Shown: positions 30,821 through 41,693 of the stretch, one piece after another | Layout of the letters: each line of letters starts with the position of its first letter | How positions within the stretch are numbered: the first letter of the stretch is position 1 | Assembly (NCBI GenBank): GCA_946811695.1 | Contig: OX328125.1 | Span: 96,236,260 to 96,300,259 of the forward strand | Length of the DNA stretch: 64,000 nt | DNA from: Gonocerus acuteangulatus | Taxonomy: Eukaryota; Arthropoda; Insecta; Hemiptera; Coreidae | Direction of reading: 5' to 3' | Program-made: the position numbers and the translations under genes | The notes under the pieces: generated by a model | The model's input: only the letters and a program-made list of their open reading frames with translations | Told to the model about the DNA's origin: nothing | Databases searched by the model: none

Positions 30821-31149
30821 TCAGAGACCCGTAACGTTTGGCGTCTATAAAATAAGAAATAACGATAACTTCAGTTGTAAACTATAAGGAAGGTTATATA
30901 GATAGGAGAATTAAAAGCAAACTTATGTATACGCCATCATGATTAGCCACTGCCATCATGATTACCACAGCCACTTCCAACTTAATTTTGGAAATGTGGC
31001 AAATCGAAAATGACACAGGAAATTAATTTTTAAGGCATTATATGAACGATACAAAAATAGGAAAGTGTAAGTTTAGCGCAGAATTAAACTACATAATTGA
31101 AGGATTTTTATGAAAAACCCCACTCTTGTCGTCAACAGCACCCGTCGCA
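30821..31149. other. unassigned sequence
   Basis: Short local duplication of GCCATCATGATTA near 30930-30960. Nothing else. Confidence 0.4.
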
Positions 31150-32035
31150 CAGTGGGACCAAAGACATTTCGTGATTCAAAAAACGCTACAGCCTCTAAAT
31201 CTTAATCGATTTCAATGATTTTTTTTTTTTTTTAAATGAAAGCTAATAAAATTTAGAACAACTTTGTCTAGCCAACGTCGAATTTTATCGTCGGCACTCC
31301 TGGATTCATCAGGTGTACTCATATGCGTACAGATGGACGAAAGACACTAAAATGATTTCCAGACAAGATGACATAAAGAAATCGGCTTTACGGTACCTGT
31401 ATTGCCTGCAAACGACATATAAGGTCGCAATTAGTGTCTTCCGTGAGCCTTTTATGTCTATGAGAAACACCTTTTTACTTCTAAAAAAACATCAACAACA
31501 AAAAACAGAATTTGCCGTCTAATTATGAAAAGCCAGTGGGTAACTCCTTGACCAGCAGATTATATCTTGAATCTGTGAAGGAGTTTAATTGCCTGGTTGT
31601 TCTGTCTTTGTGTGCGTTTTTAATAGACGGGATATTGGCCAGCAAAGAAGTCAAAAGGAGAAATATTTTAGGTAATCAATTTTTGATAAATTGGTCCTAT
31701 GACAACGACATTTCGTGTTTCATCAAAGGCTACAGCCTTTGACTCTTAACCGATTTCAATGCATTCTTTTTTTAAATCAAAGCTGATCAAATTCAGAACA
31801 ACTTTATGAAGCCAGAGTTTTGTTTTTAGTTTATTATCTTGTTTGTGTAATCGCTTGTAAATAATTCCCGAACTTATTCATTCGAAAATAAAATAATATT
31901 TTATTTTTCATCTAACTCAATATCAGAACTGATATCGTTGAAATTAAACATTCAAATCCTGACATGGAAAAAATCAGAGCGACATCTTCTAAACGTACAT
32001 TTATCTTAATTCAACAATGAGATTAATTGAAATAA
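31150..32035 (+). mobile_element. dispersed repeat family F, longest copy
   Basis: Contains two direct copies (about 31155-31275 and 31692-31815) of a block with GACATTTCGTG, GCTACAGCC, CGATTTCAATG and AAAGCTRATMAAATT, then a section with ATCTAACTCAATATCAGAAC. Related copies: 34650-35053 (minus, the 31280-31675 part), 55560-55850 (minus) and 56822-56975 (minus). The frames at 31313-31522 and 31512-31742 have no recognised domain. Confidence 0.65.
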
Positions 32036-32200
32036 TATGATTTGAAAATAGATTTTGATTTTTTCCATTTCTTATCAAGATTTGAATGTTTAATTTCAAT
32101 GATATCAATGCAAACATAAGGTTAGATGAAAAATAAAATATTATTCTATGTTCAATAGTAAACGTTCGTGAATTATTTACACGTAATTTTGTAAACATCG
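31870..32200. repeat. inverted repeat at the F-family end
   Basis: About 31885-32030 and 32030-32175 are inverted copies: AATAAAATAATATTTTATTT, ATTCAAATC and ATCTTAATTCAACAATGAGA occur in inverse around 32020-32060. The 32001-32321 minus frame is incidental. Confidence 0.65.
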
Positions 32201-32320
32201 GTCTGTATCGATGGCTAATAAAAACATGGTAACTCTTCATGAACGCTTCGAATGCTATTTCTTCTATATGATCATGACATCTATAGATATTTGACATGTA
32301 GGTTTTTGTTGAATTCCGCA

Positions 32321-32460
32321 TTAGCGCCTTGGATTCATAAGCGGGAGATGGTGGGTTCGATCCCCACCTCCGGCAGGAATTTTCTCATCTCAGGGCTCGT
32401 TGGGAAAATTCCTCGCTGTACCCTGGATGTTGGCACTAATGACCTAGAAGTAGATGCGCC

Positions 32461-32537
<77 letters not shown>
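32321..32537 (+). mobile_element. tRNA-headed SINE, family S1, with 75-nt poly(A)
   Basis: Starts inside the head (TTAGCGCCTTGGATTCATAA), has B-box-like GGTTCGATCCCC, the S1 body and the shared tail GGCACTAATGACCTAGAAG plus GATGCGCCGT, then 75 uninterrupted A residues (32463-32537). The long pure tail suggests a recent insertion, although assembly of long homopolymers is unreliable. Confidence 0.85.
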
Positions 32538-32541
<4 letters not shown>

Positions 32542-33565
32542 TTATCTGTAAATTAGCACAGATGCCCATCGACTTTATTGAGCACTCATCAAAAATGTCT
32601 CTCATTATGGGATGAAGATAAGCTTTTTTTATTTACCAAAAAACGGGATCCAAAAGTCGGTCTTCCGAAAATATCTCATCTTAATTTGCATGATACTATT
32701 TAGAAAATGGCAATATAAAAAACTTGCAAATATAGTAAATTCTATAGAAAGAATTTAGGTTATTTCGTTGACTTGAAACATTGTTTTTTTTGGATACGTT
32801 CACACACCAAGCTGTGATAATTAGCAGGGTGGACGGCAAAGCACCGAAGCGTAAAACGAAAGGATCTTTGTCCAGCCTGACGACTTAATTTCCTTTCGTC
32901 GACTTCTGGTGAAATTTCGTAAAGCCTGGAATATTATTCCTTGATAGTAATCTACGTTAATGAAATGTCATCGTATATAGGACATGTATGGAAGTAATGA
33001 ATAGTTTTATATTTAAATAGACTATCTATTAGTTGTGGAGGGTTGAGTATGCGGGGAGTGGTCGTGCGACCGTGAACCTGTTCTTGGATCTGGGCCGATT
33101 ACTGCAGAACTTTCGCTGGGACAATGGCTTGAGGTCAAGGCCGTCCGGGGAATGGCGGAGTCTAGGGGTAGATGTGGGTGTTGCTGGTTAGCTGGGGTTG
33201 GTGTTTGCGAAAATCCAGGATAGGTGTGTGAATTCCTTCGGTAACAGCCATGTATAAGGGAGTTGCCGCATTGGTGTCATTCTGACGTCATTGTAAGTAT
33301 GTCAAGTCAATGAAATGGTCAGAGAGGTAGGCACATTGTTGGCCTTAGTTTCCTCAGTGCTGCGATTGGAATAGGGCTATGTCAAATGGCAAATTTGATA
33401 TTTTGATGGACGATGGACAGATGAGGACACCACCCGACGATCTTTTTCTCAAGATAAATAATTTTGATCAGAAAAATTTAATTTCGAAAATAAATACAAA
33501 CCAGTAATTCATTTCTTGTAATCAATTTTATATTATAAATACGTAGCTGCTCATCTGTAACGCGG
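32538..33565. other. unassigned, with a GC-richer island at about 33045-33290
   Basis: The island has balanced composition and an open plus-strand frame of about 50 codons containing ATVNLFLDLGRLLQNFRWDN, with no recognised domain. It could be old coding or a transposon piece. Confidence 0.3.
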
Positions 33566-33645
33566 GTCTATGCAGAAAATAATTTCGGGGGAAGGGGCTG
33601 GGAGAATTTCAGGGGCGTGGGGCTGAGAGCATTTGGGGGTATGGA
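33566..33645 (-). repeat. dispersed repeat fragment
   Basis: AAATAATTTCGGGGGAAGGG through GCATTTGGGGGTATGGAAT is the inverse of 52068-52145. The ATATACGCCCATG end of the 52-kb copy also occurs near 33775. Confidence 0.7.
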
Positions 33646-34123
33646 ATTCTAGCAATCTAGAACTTGGATTAGTTAGACAATTAAAACGATATTAGACCCA
33701 AAATAAATTATTTTTTTCTGAACTAAGTGATCTTATTTAATTTATTTTTGCTGCAACTCCCTCAGCACTCCCTCATATACGCCCATGATCTGTAATATAC
33801 TCAGCGTTAAAAAATGAATCCACTTTCGTACAACTTTGCGCCAAACTTGACGCAAAAGTGTGAGACCCCCAGCTAAATGGCAATATAATGTTAATAGAAA
33901 TAAATTCCTTGACATTCCGCGATGTCAAAGAAGGAAAGAAACTACAGAAGCTCCTGGGTCCTTGTGCTTCAAATGGGGTTTTATATAATGACATCTATTC
34001 ATAATGACAGCACGTATTCAATTTATAGAAGACATATTTTATTCAATTGATATAAAGAGGTTTATTTCCAAATGGATTTTTTAGTGCTTAGTAAAATAAA
34101 TTAACAACCAATGTGAAATTGCT
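33646..34123. other. unassigned sequence
   Basis: No supported gene. The 73-residue minus frame (33773-33994) is unrecognised. Confidence 0.35.
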
Positions 34124-34394
34124 AATTGAAGAGGTCGGGGGAAAATAGTGCCAAGCAACACTTTTAACAGAACATGACTGTTGCTGCAATACGTTGGATA
34201 TAATGTGTCACACATTGTGTGACTATTAGTCTAAGATGATGCTACTAAGATATGACTACAATGTGATAAGCTACTTAATATCGTTCCCCTAACCATTTTA
34301 ACTGATAGTCCCACAAATATCAAACATACAGCAGCTACAGTTATGTTTTGTTGAAAATGTTGTTTGGTACTATTTTGCCCCGACCCCTTCAATT
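34124..34394. mobile_element. MITE with ~66-bp terminal inverted repeats
   Basis: The left end AATTGAAGAGGTCGGGGGAA, AAATAGTGCCAAGCAACA and the right end (inverse) AATTGAAGGGGTCGGGGCAA, AAATAGTACCAAACAACA continue inward to ACATRACTGTWGCTGC. The total is about 270 bp, with no coding. Both ends abut AATT, which could be the target site or part of the TIR. Superfamily not assigned. Confidence 0.85.
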
Positions 34395-34649
34395 GTTCTC
34401 GACGTATTCCTCTTTATTAATCTCTTATAACGGATAAATTTAACGGTTTTTGATATAAAACCTGTACATCTACCAAAATTATTGTTGTGCCGTATTGTCA
34501 GTGGTCTCATTCGGCACAAAAAAGTAGTTCAAAAATGATAAGGGAATCAGAAAGGTTTAAGGAACCTCCCAGTTGTTTTTCGCAAACCACCGAGGAGGGA
34601 GTGAGGAGGCTGCCATAAAACGAATTTGGATGTTGGATCTAAGTGAATC

Positions 34650-35053
34650 ACCTAAAATATGTTTCCTTTTGACTTCTTTGCTAGCCAATATCCCGTCTGT
34701 TTAAAAAAGCTAACAAAGAGAGAACTACCAGGCAATTAAACACCTTCACAGCCAAGATATAATCTTCTGGTCAAGGAGTTACCCCACTGGCTTTTCATAA
34801 TTAGTCGGCAAATACTGTTTTTTATTTGTTTTTGATGTTTTTTATAAGTAAAAAGTTGTTTCTCATAGACATAAAAGGCTCACGGAAGGCACTAATTGCG
34901 ACCTTATATGTCGCGCGCTTTATTTGTAGGCGGTCGAGGCACCATAAAGCCGATTTCTTTATGCCATCTTTTCTGGAGATAATTTTAGCGTATTTCCTCC
35001 ACTTTCGCGCTTATGAAGACACCTCAGGAGTGCCGACGATAAAAGTCGACGTT
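34650..35053 (-). mobile_element. family F, inverted copy
   Basis: CTTTTGACTTCTTTGCTAGC, CAATATCCCGTCTGT, CCACTGGCTTTTCATAATTA and CTCATAGACATAAAAGGCTC are inverse to 31280-31675. The 34826-35104 plus frame is incidental to the repeat. Confidence 0.75.
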
Positions 35054-35325
35054 TTAAAACCCACACGTTCATATAAAAGTTCAATATTAATGACTTTTCC
35101 TTAGATCTTTTTATCGCAAGGGGTCCATAAAGTAGTACACCCTTCGTTCTGTTCAACTACTATGTTTTCTATCTTTTTCCCGACATGTTCAACTACTATG
35201 TTTTGTATATTTTCCCGACATGTTTTGTGCTTGCGTCACACCTCTTCAGGGGCTTTCCTCGTTAGGAAGTCCTCTCGTCAGCCATGATACCATTATTTAG
35301 TTTCTGCGGAATATTTAGTTTCTTC
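35054..35325. other. unassigned sequence
   Basis: TTCAACTACTATGTTTT occurs twice (35152, 35188), a short duplication. Nothing else. Confidence 0.45.
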
Positions 35326-35375
35326 GGAGCCAGCTCGCTGGAACTGCACGATCTCAGCGCATTCCCATGTATATA

Positions 35376-35426
<51 letters not shown>
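35326..35426 (+). mobile_element. decayed H1-like 5' end plus (AT)n
   Basis: CAGCTCGCTGGAACTGCACG and ATCTCAGCGCATTCCCATG resemble the H1 5' end, followed directly by an (AT)n tract (35372-35426). The interior is deleted. Confidence 0.45.
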
Positions 35427-35428
<2 letters not shown>

Positions 35429-36125
35429 ATATTAGTCGCTCACATACACAAGTAATTTGAGGAACAATTAGAGAACGTATATATGAGAATGAAAAGAAAA
35501 GAGGCCAAAGATGAAAGGTGGATTTTGGGCGGGCGAGGCACCACATTACTGGCGAAGTTTTGATTGAATCAGTGAAGAACGACGAATGAAAAGGGAAGAG
35601 TGTTTAAAGGCGGAAACTTTGAAGATTAATGGCTGCCTATATCCATCCCGGACCGGTTTATTCCAAGGCATTTCTCCTTTAGGAGCTGTGTGGGCTTCGA
35701 AAAATCATTTGTATCAAGAAATACTCAAAGATTTATGTTTTATCTTGATATCTAATGGTTTAACTTTTCTTTTTTTTTGTTTTTGTAAATTAAAATAATT
35801 AATTCTCGTGAAATGTATTTTATTTCAATTTATAACATATTTGATGTAGTAATAATGCTCAGTAGAGATCGCTGACCGACCAGAGTTTTCCTCCTTTGTA
35901 CCATTTTATTCTATTCCTGCCCTACATGTTCCGTGGCCGGCCACCTTTCCCTCTCCTAGGCTCCAGACCAGTCTTGATATGGGTGACAAGAGGACCACAC
36001 ATAAAGATTTAATAGCCCCTGATAATTAGGAAGCAAGTACTGTTTTTTTTTTTTATTTTTACCTACGCCATATATATGTAAAAAATTGAATATACTCAAT
36101 TAAGTGGTCAGAAATACGTGGAATA

Positions 36126-36127
<2 letters not shown>
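35427..36127. other. unassigned sequence
   Basis: The 70-residue frame at 35586-35798 has no recognised domain. T run near 36042. Confidence 0.35.
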
Positions 36128-36186
<59 letters not shown>

Positions 36187-36655
36187 AAGTTCCTTCACTC
36201 TAGGACTGCTCATGAAGACATGTGATCATGCAGGCAGTGGGTCTACTCAAATAGGCAGTGGATATCTGTGTTTGAACATGTGTTTAGAACAGTACAAGAG
36301 GGTTATTGTTATAATGCTTTAATTTATGAGTTATGGGCTTTGTAATTTAATTTGTAAAAATAGATAACAAATTCTTTTCAAATCTCTCAGTAACTAGATT
36401 TCATTATTCTGTAAAGAATACATAATTATAATAAACAAAAAACAATAATAACAATCATTAGCGGTAACCAAAGTACACACCTGTAAAGAATAATTGAATT
36501 ACTAAGTCCAAACTCATAAATTAAAGCATTATAACAATAACCCTCTTGTACTGTTCTAAACATATGGAATCCACTGCCTTTCTGAGTGGACCCACTGCCT
36601 GCATGATCACATACCTTCATGATATACATAGTCCTAGAGTGAAGGAGCTTTACTA

Positions 36656-36703
<48 letters not shown>
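36128..36703. mobile_element. palindromic element flanked by (AT)n on both sides
   Basis: Outer (AT)n tracts (36128-36182 and 36658-36703) enclose inverted arms (about 36182-36345 and 36480-36655). The arms share GTAAAGYTCCTTCACTCTAG, GTGATCATGCAGGCAGTGGG, TAGAACAGTACAAGAGGGTT and ATTGTTATAATGCTTTAATT, with a loop of about 135 bp. The frames across it (36426-36629, 36546-36833) are not genes. Confidence 0.85.
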
Positions 36704-36711
<8 letters not shown>

Positions 36712-36877
36712 TACTAAATATGATAACAGAAACACCAGGTCACCGCCACAGCCTATTATGTATTCAATTTTCAGAACGCGATTTCAGAGGCAACTGGTCC
36801 ATCTTCTGTAGGTCTACGTTTGAACCGCCTTGAGTATGTGATATGTACGTATGTGTAATTAACACGATTATGGCGAT

Positions 36878-37055
36878 AATAATTGTTCTTCTTGGGGTCT
36901 CCCGTAGTCTAGTGGCTAGCGCGCTGGATTCATAAGCGGGAGATGGTGGGTTCGATTCCCACCTCCGGCAGGAATTTTCTCATCTCAAGGCTCACTGGGA
37001 AAATTCCTCGCTGCACCCTGAATGTCGGCGCTAATGACCTAGAAGTAGATGCGCC

Positions 37056-37086
<31 letters not shown>

Positions 37087-37096
37087 AATTGTTCTT
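36878..37096 (+). mobile_element. tRNA-headed SINE, family S1, full length with 13-bp TSD (reference copy)
   Basis: The element is about 36891-37083 between copies of AATAATTGTTCTT (36878-36890 and 37084-37096). The head opens GGGGTCTCCCGTAGTCTAG, with A-box-like TAGTCTAGTGGCTAGCGC and a perfect B box GGTTCGATTCC. Then come CCTCCGGCAGGAATTTTCTC, CTCGCTGCACCCTGAATGTC and the shared tail GGCGCTAATGACCTAGAAG plus GATGCGCCGT and about 27 A. It is an RNA polymerase III-type SINE without protein. The 36930-37265 frame is antisense to it and not a gene. Confidence 0.9.
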
Positions 37097-37244
37097 TCGC
37101 CACTGCCACTCGGTATGCTACATCCACATAGTAGAAGCGTCCCCTCGTAACAAGGGGAAGAATGTTTGATGACCACACAGCTCTCGATCGAAAAATCTCT
37201 ACGTCCTTCCTGTTTAAAACATTAGGGCCCCAGTAACAGAAAAG

Positions 37245-38240
37245 TCCGTCACGCAGGAGCTGCATAACTACGCACTTTCCTCAGAATTTTTGTAGTGTAG
37301 ACTACATTACTGGATAATTTGCTGTAAATAACCGAGCATATAAATAAAATAAAAACGTGAATAGATCTTCTTATTTACATTTCTTATGAGAACTCTTCAA
37401 TTATTAATTTTGTACCGGCGCTAATAGCAAAATAGTTGATGCGCCGTTAAAAACGAAAAAAAAAATTAATTTTGTAAATAATTTGCTCCCTGAGTTATGT
37501 TAATACATGATACTGTACTATTTAATAAATACACAAAAACTTCATTTTCCGTCTTTTGATCTGACGCAGGAACAGGATACAGTCCCTCTAGTGGGAGATA
37601 GAAGCTCCTCGCGGCGGCTTTGGGAACGTACGTCTGGAAGGCTAATTCTAATGAAACAGAGTTTAAAGTAAACCCTCCTTTCCAATAGACCGATTTACTT
37701 CATTTTTACAGCACTTCTTTCTCATGAGATAACCACGACGTATACCGCGTTTCGTTACAGTACAGCAGAAATTACGAATGTTATGAGTATATTAGTACTT
37801 TAGGTCCAGAGTAAACCCCCCCCCCCTCCAAATAACCCGATTTAGTTTATTTTTACAACCCATTTTTCTATGTAGATTACCATCACGAGTACCGAGTTTT
37901 GTTGAAATATAACAAAAATTACGGCTGGCAGGGGCAAATTGGAATTGTGGGTCCGGAGTAAACCCCCCCTCCTAATGAACCGATTTAGATTATTTTTACA
38001 ACGTATTTTTCTCTTTCGATCAAAATAACGAATACCGAGTTTCGTTGAAATATAACAAAAACTACGGCTGGCATGGTCAAATTAGTGTTTTGGGTCCGGG
38101 GTAACCCCCCCCCCCTCCCGGTGGAACGATTTTGGTGGTTAAAGAACTCGTTCAATCGTTTGCTAATTGAACGCTATATACCACGTTTCGTGAAGAAAAA
38201 ACAAAAACTCGGGCCGCTATCGTGTTAACAGACACACACA

Positions 38241-38291
<51 letters not shown>

Positions 38292-38414
38292 TTTAACGGG
38301 GGTCATTTTCGGTGTCTACTAGGTAGGATCGATAAAGATTCGAAGAAATTTTTCAAAATATCCGTCATGAGTGCAACCTCAATAGCTACTTTCCTTCGGA
38401 GGAAAGTGCTAAAA
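37245..38414 (+). mobile_element. Helentron/HINE-like element H2, complete copy (a)
   Basis: The 5' end TCCGTCACGCAGGAGCTGC is followed by GCACTTTCCTCAGAA. The 3' end is AATAGCTACTTTCCTTCGGA then GGAAAGTGCTAAAA: a hairpin ACTTTCC/GGAAAGT whose right arm mirrors the 5' motif. The interior has three diverged ~150-bp repeats around GTCCGGRGTAAACCCCCC and ATACCGAGTTTCGTTGAAAT, then an (AT)n tract (38243-38288) and ACGGGGGTCATTTTCGGTGT. The length (~1.17 kb) equals H2b. Non-autonomous, no coding. It contains the tail-only insertion at 37415-37464. Confidence 0.7.
37403..37476 (+). mobile_element. 50-bp insertion of the SINE tail only, with 12-bp TSD
   Basis: ATTAATTTTGTA at 37403-37414 and 37465-37476 bounds just 50 bp: CCGGCGCTAATAGCAAAATA, GTTGATGCGCCGTT and an A-rich end. 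This is the 3' tail shared by the S1, S3 and 5S SINEs with no head. H2b, the sister element, lacks it at the matching position (47.8 kb), which confirms insertion. Confidence 0.85.
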
Positions 38415-38964
38415 ACGAGTTGTTAGCTGACCACTCAGGTAGTGGACAAGAAGTAACTCGACGGTCCTGAATGTATTACGAGAGCGCGATGCAATGAATG
38501 CAGAGAGGCTGGGCAAGAATGCACTAAGTGTCAAACACTTCACCAAATGTAATTTCTGTCCTGGCCTGTAAAATACTGAAGTATAGCTTTGCCGATCCAA
38601 AGCTGATCATGATATAACCTCTAGACGATTGGAATGAGAACATGAGGTCAATGGGTACATTTCTCCACAGCCATCAAGATAGCCCCCGACCTATACACTG
38701 CCCAGTTGATCTCAAACTCTCAGCTTCTCTCTTTTAAAGGCTTACATTAAATATTTTAAAATTAAAAATACCAGAGACGAATTTAAAATACAACAAGAAA
38801 ATGTCTGAAAGAAAACTGAACAAGTTATTTTAGCCAGACTTTTCTTAGGACACAGTTTACTGACGCACTCCTATATAATGGAACGACAACACCTGTATGG
38901 GAATAAGGGTTGCCGGAAAAAGTACGAAAAAGTTGTAATAGCGTGGAACTGTTGCCATTTACAT
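38415..38964. other. unassigned sequence
   Basis: Minus frames at 38409-38600 and 38825-39088 have no recognised domain. Confidence 0.35.
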
Positions 38965-39065
38965 TGGCAAAAATGTCCAAGTTGTAGGAACTGCTTAATC
39001 GTAGCGCAGTTCCGTTCTTATCCGTAGTACCATTAACAAACTGCCCAAAATCTCGCTTCAGAATA
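38965..39065 (+). mobile_element. H1-like 5' fragment (f)
   Basis: TTGTAGGAACTGCTTAATCG and TAGCGCAGTTCCGTTCTTAT resemble the H1 5' end at 44428 and 9893. The terminal bases are diverged. Confidence 0.55.
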
Positions 39066-39168
39066 CTGCACAACCGCGAAGCCCTCACCCAAGTTTGTAA
39101 ACATATTATTAAGAAAATATTTTTTGGCTCTAACTTCTACTAGATAGTAATTTCATCGCTTCAACTTC

Positions 39169-39804
39169 TTGGGGAATGTAGATAGATAAATAGTCTTTAT
39201 TAATCAACAAATCACAACAGAAGAAATTGTAACAAATTATACAAGAGTACCTATATAAGTATATACTATACAAAAAGGAATTACTATAATCCTACTTAGG
39301 ACTCTAAAGACTAATACTCTTGGCTAACTCCCATCAGAGGGAGGTAACATTATAATAGTCTTAATATATGATAAAAACAAACTTCAAAACAGGGAAAAAA
39401 AAAACACGATAGAGGATTCATTTTACAAACTTATATTACCGCTACTGACTTAAAACTAAAAAACATTATAAAAGTAATCTATGTAATTTAACAACATTTA
39501 AATATAATTATACATACATCACAGTAAGCTACGTTAATTAACAAGGAACAAATAATTTATATTTTCACCCTAATTTACACACGCACACACACACCTATTA
39601 CTTATTTACAATTATACTCCTCCTGTTCCATGCCTCCCTACCATAGCCTGCAATATTCTCCCAGTTGCGCCCATTTAAAAAACCACAAACTTCCCCAAAT
39701 GAGAGATACTCCACACCCAACCACTTCAACCTAATTTCCTTTAGCTGCCTACATGAACCTTTGAAGTGGTATATATCTCCTTGAGCCAGGCCTTGGGGAA
39801 TGTA
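39169..39804 (-). mobile_element. 5'-truncated LINE with 12-bp TSD
   Basis: TTGGGGAATGTA at 39169-39180 and 39793-39804 bounds a 612-bp insert. On the minus strand it holds ~65 codons of coding, a 3' UTR, and a 3' end ATAAAGACTATTTATCTATC. The (ATCT)-type terminus resembles that of the LINE at 14955-15772. Confidence 0.9.
39598..39792 (-). pseudogene. LINE ORF2 C-terminal fragment
   Basis: An open frame ends at TAA 39598-39600 and reads QGLAQGDIYHFKGSCRQLKE, then EIRLKWLGVEYLSFGEVCGF and closes EAWNRRSIIVNK. This resembles the extreme C-terminus of LINE ORF2 proteins (hydrophobic/aromatic segment, then an Arg-rich end), and its position just upstream of a TSD-bounded 3' end supports this. 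The upstream residues at the TSD are not part of the element. Confidence 0.6.
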
Positions 39805-40633
39805 TTATTGTAATAAAATGGAAAATTTCAAGCAGCATCTGAGGATATCCTATCAAAATTTAAGCCGGAACGTTCCTGTGAGGAAATTTCTAAGGTGTGC
39901 GTATTTTCTTTATCCACTTGCTAAGATTTGTCAACGAATTTTAAGATATTTAGAAAATATGCTTTCCAATAGGCAGGGAAGAAGGCCGCTCAAATGTTTG
40001 GTCTTTTTTCACAGTTAAAGGATCGTTCCATGTCTCGCAAGTTGGCTAGTCTTGTTTTGTAAATAGGTATCGTATATGTCCAAAAGTGTTCTAAAGAATA
40101 TTTATTTATTACTGTGATTATTTTAATTAGTAAGTCTGTTACTAAATCAAATATTAATCAGCTAAAAAGTGCATTTCGTTCAAGGTTTAAGACTCCAGCA
40201 ATTACGGATTGATGAAGTCGTGATAATAAATATCTGTGAATTGCAAATCACTATCAAGTACAGCATTCTGAGACAATTATTAATGATAGCGAATTCCTAT
40301 TGAATGCATGTCGTGAAGGTGACTAGATGGTCGAAGGTCGTCTTGGTTGTTTATTGACCCAACCCCCGATCCTGACAGCTTGCTGTGTTTTGAGTTGTGC
40401 GACATGGAAGTGAAGGGATTATTCTTGATTGCCACACGATCCTGTGTATGATTAGATCCTCGTTTTGAAGGATATCGTGGATCTTGTATCTGTTCATTAC
40501 TTTATCTTGACATCTTATCTCATGAATTAAACATAACATTCATGGCTCTCGTATAAAGGAATTCATTAGTTTTTAATAAAATAAGTAGACATATTGGCAC
40601 CAAAAGCAATTAGAAATATTTTTCTGACCAATC
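39805..40633. other. unassigned sequence
   Basis: A 72-residue plus frame (39800-40018) and a 62-residue minus frame (40351-40539) have no recognised domain. Confidence 0.35.
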
Positions 40634-40731
40634 AAATACTTTTAACACTTTCCACCGAAGAAAAGTGGTTATTAAGGTTGCACTCTTGATTGATCCTACC
40701 TAGTAGATACTGATAATGACCCCCGTTAAAA

Positions 40732-40783
<52 letters not shown>
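40634..40783 (-). mobile_element. H2 element 3' end (copy e)
   Basis: On the minus strand: (AT)n, then ACGGGGGTCATTATCAGTAT, CTACTAGGTAGGATCAATCA and the terminal CCACTTTTCTTCGGTGGAAA then GTGTTAAAA. It matches the H2 3' end at 38290-38414. The 5' part is missing. Confidence 0.75.
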
Positions 40784-40789
<6 letters not shown>

Positions 40790-40791
<2 letters not shown>

Positions 40792-41235
40792 GTAGACTCT
40801 CCCTTATCTGGCGTTCTCTTATCCGTCGCTCTGCCTAATCCTGCGGTCTCCGAGAGGAATGAGTGTCGGATCTCGAGGGTTCCTAAAAAACCTTCCAAAG
40901 CTAGCCAAACATTTGTTTCCGGGCATTTCATTGAACGGAAGTCAAAGAAGGCATATATGTTTCGTTTTAGACGCAGGAACTTGTCTAAGAAAATAAATGT
41001 TTCTTCATTATGGTCTGATTTTAGCCTAGTTCTAAAATTCATCGCGAGTGGAGTACAAAATTCAAAAGTAATTTTATATTTACCATTTTAAATCTGCAAT
41101 ATCAAAAATGGTATATATATTCTCAAATAATACGATTTTTCAAATGCATAAGTGACCGCTTCTAACTGAATTCTCTAATCCGGCTGTACCCTGGTCCCGA
41201 CAACCGACAAAATCGGTCCACCGGGAGGAGAGGTT
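40790..41235 (+). mobile_element. possible pogo-like relics
   Basis: AGTAGACTCTCCCTTATCTG near 40791 and GAATTCTCTAATCCGGCTGT near 41170 both resemble the CAGTAGACTCTC..TTATCCGGC starts of pogo-type elements, but both face the same way, so they are not an inverted pair. The 102-residue plus frame (40783-41091) has no recognised domain. Confidence 0.35.
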
Positions 41236-41588
41236 TACCACAGATGCTAACGATGCAGATTTTCTGGAATTATTCATTACCATTTTTCAGACAATAAATA
41301 TTAAATTGTATTTATTGATGTGTACTTACGTATTACTGCGTTTGAAAGTTACAGATATCTAGATATGACTTACCTGAAATAGAAGAAGAAAATTATATTA
41401 TGTGGTCATAAATATCATTAATTTGATAGTAATAATCATTTTTTTTGTAATAATTTTGTATCTTGTAATTGGACACAATTACAAGATACAAAAAAAAACC
41501 CCCTTATGTCAGCTTAGGTTCACAGCTGGGACAGTAAAAGCACCCTAGCCGTGTCTATTACCCTGGTAATCTTATCTTGTACCTAGGA
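41236..41588. repeat. unassigned, with a 17-bp palindrome
   Basis: TTTTGTATCTTGTAATTG and CAATTACAAGATACAAAA (about 41455-41490) are inverted repeats around a GACA loop. The rest is unremarkable. Confidence 0.6.
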
Positions 41589-41693
41589 ATTTAATTTTTT
41601 TTTTTTTTTTTTTTTTAACGCTGCCGAAGGGACTCCAAGCCCTATTTCCCGAATGAGAATCTAAGGCGTTAGCCACTAGACCACGGGAAGACA
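41589..41693 (-). mobile_element. S1 SINE, internally deleted
   Basis: Poly(T) at 41592-41616, then TTAACG, then the head in inverse (CGAATGAGAATCTAAGGCGT, TAGCCACTAGACCACGGG). Most of the body and tail is missing. Confidence 0.6.

Noticed and set aside
36895..36970. Genuine tRNA gene
   Set aside because: A and B boxes are present, but the anticodon stem does not close and the sequence continues into a SINE body, tail and poly(A), flanked by a TSD.
36930..37265. 111-residue protein on the minus strand
   Set aside because: Antisense translation of the S1 SINE and its poly(A).
40793..41235. Complete pogo element with inverted ends
   Set aside because: The two pogo-like starts face the same direction, so they do not form a TIR pair.
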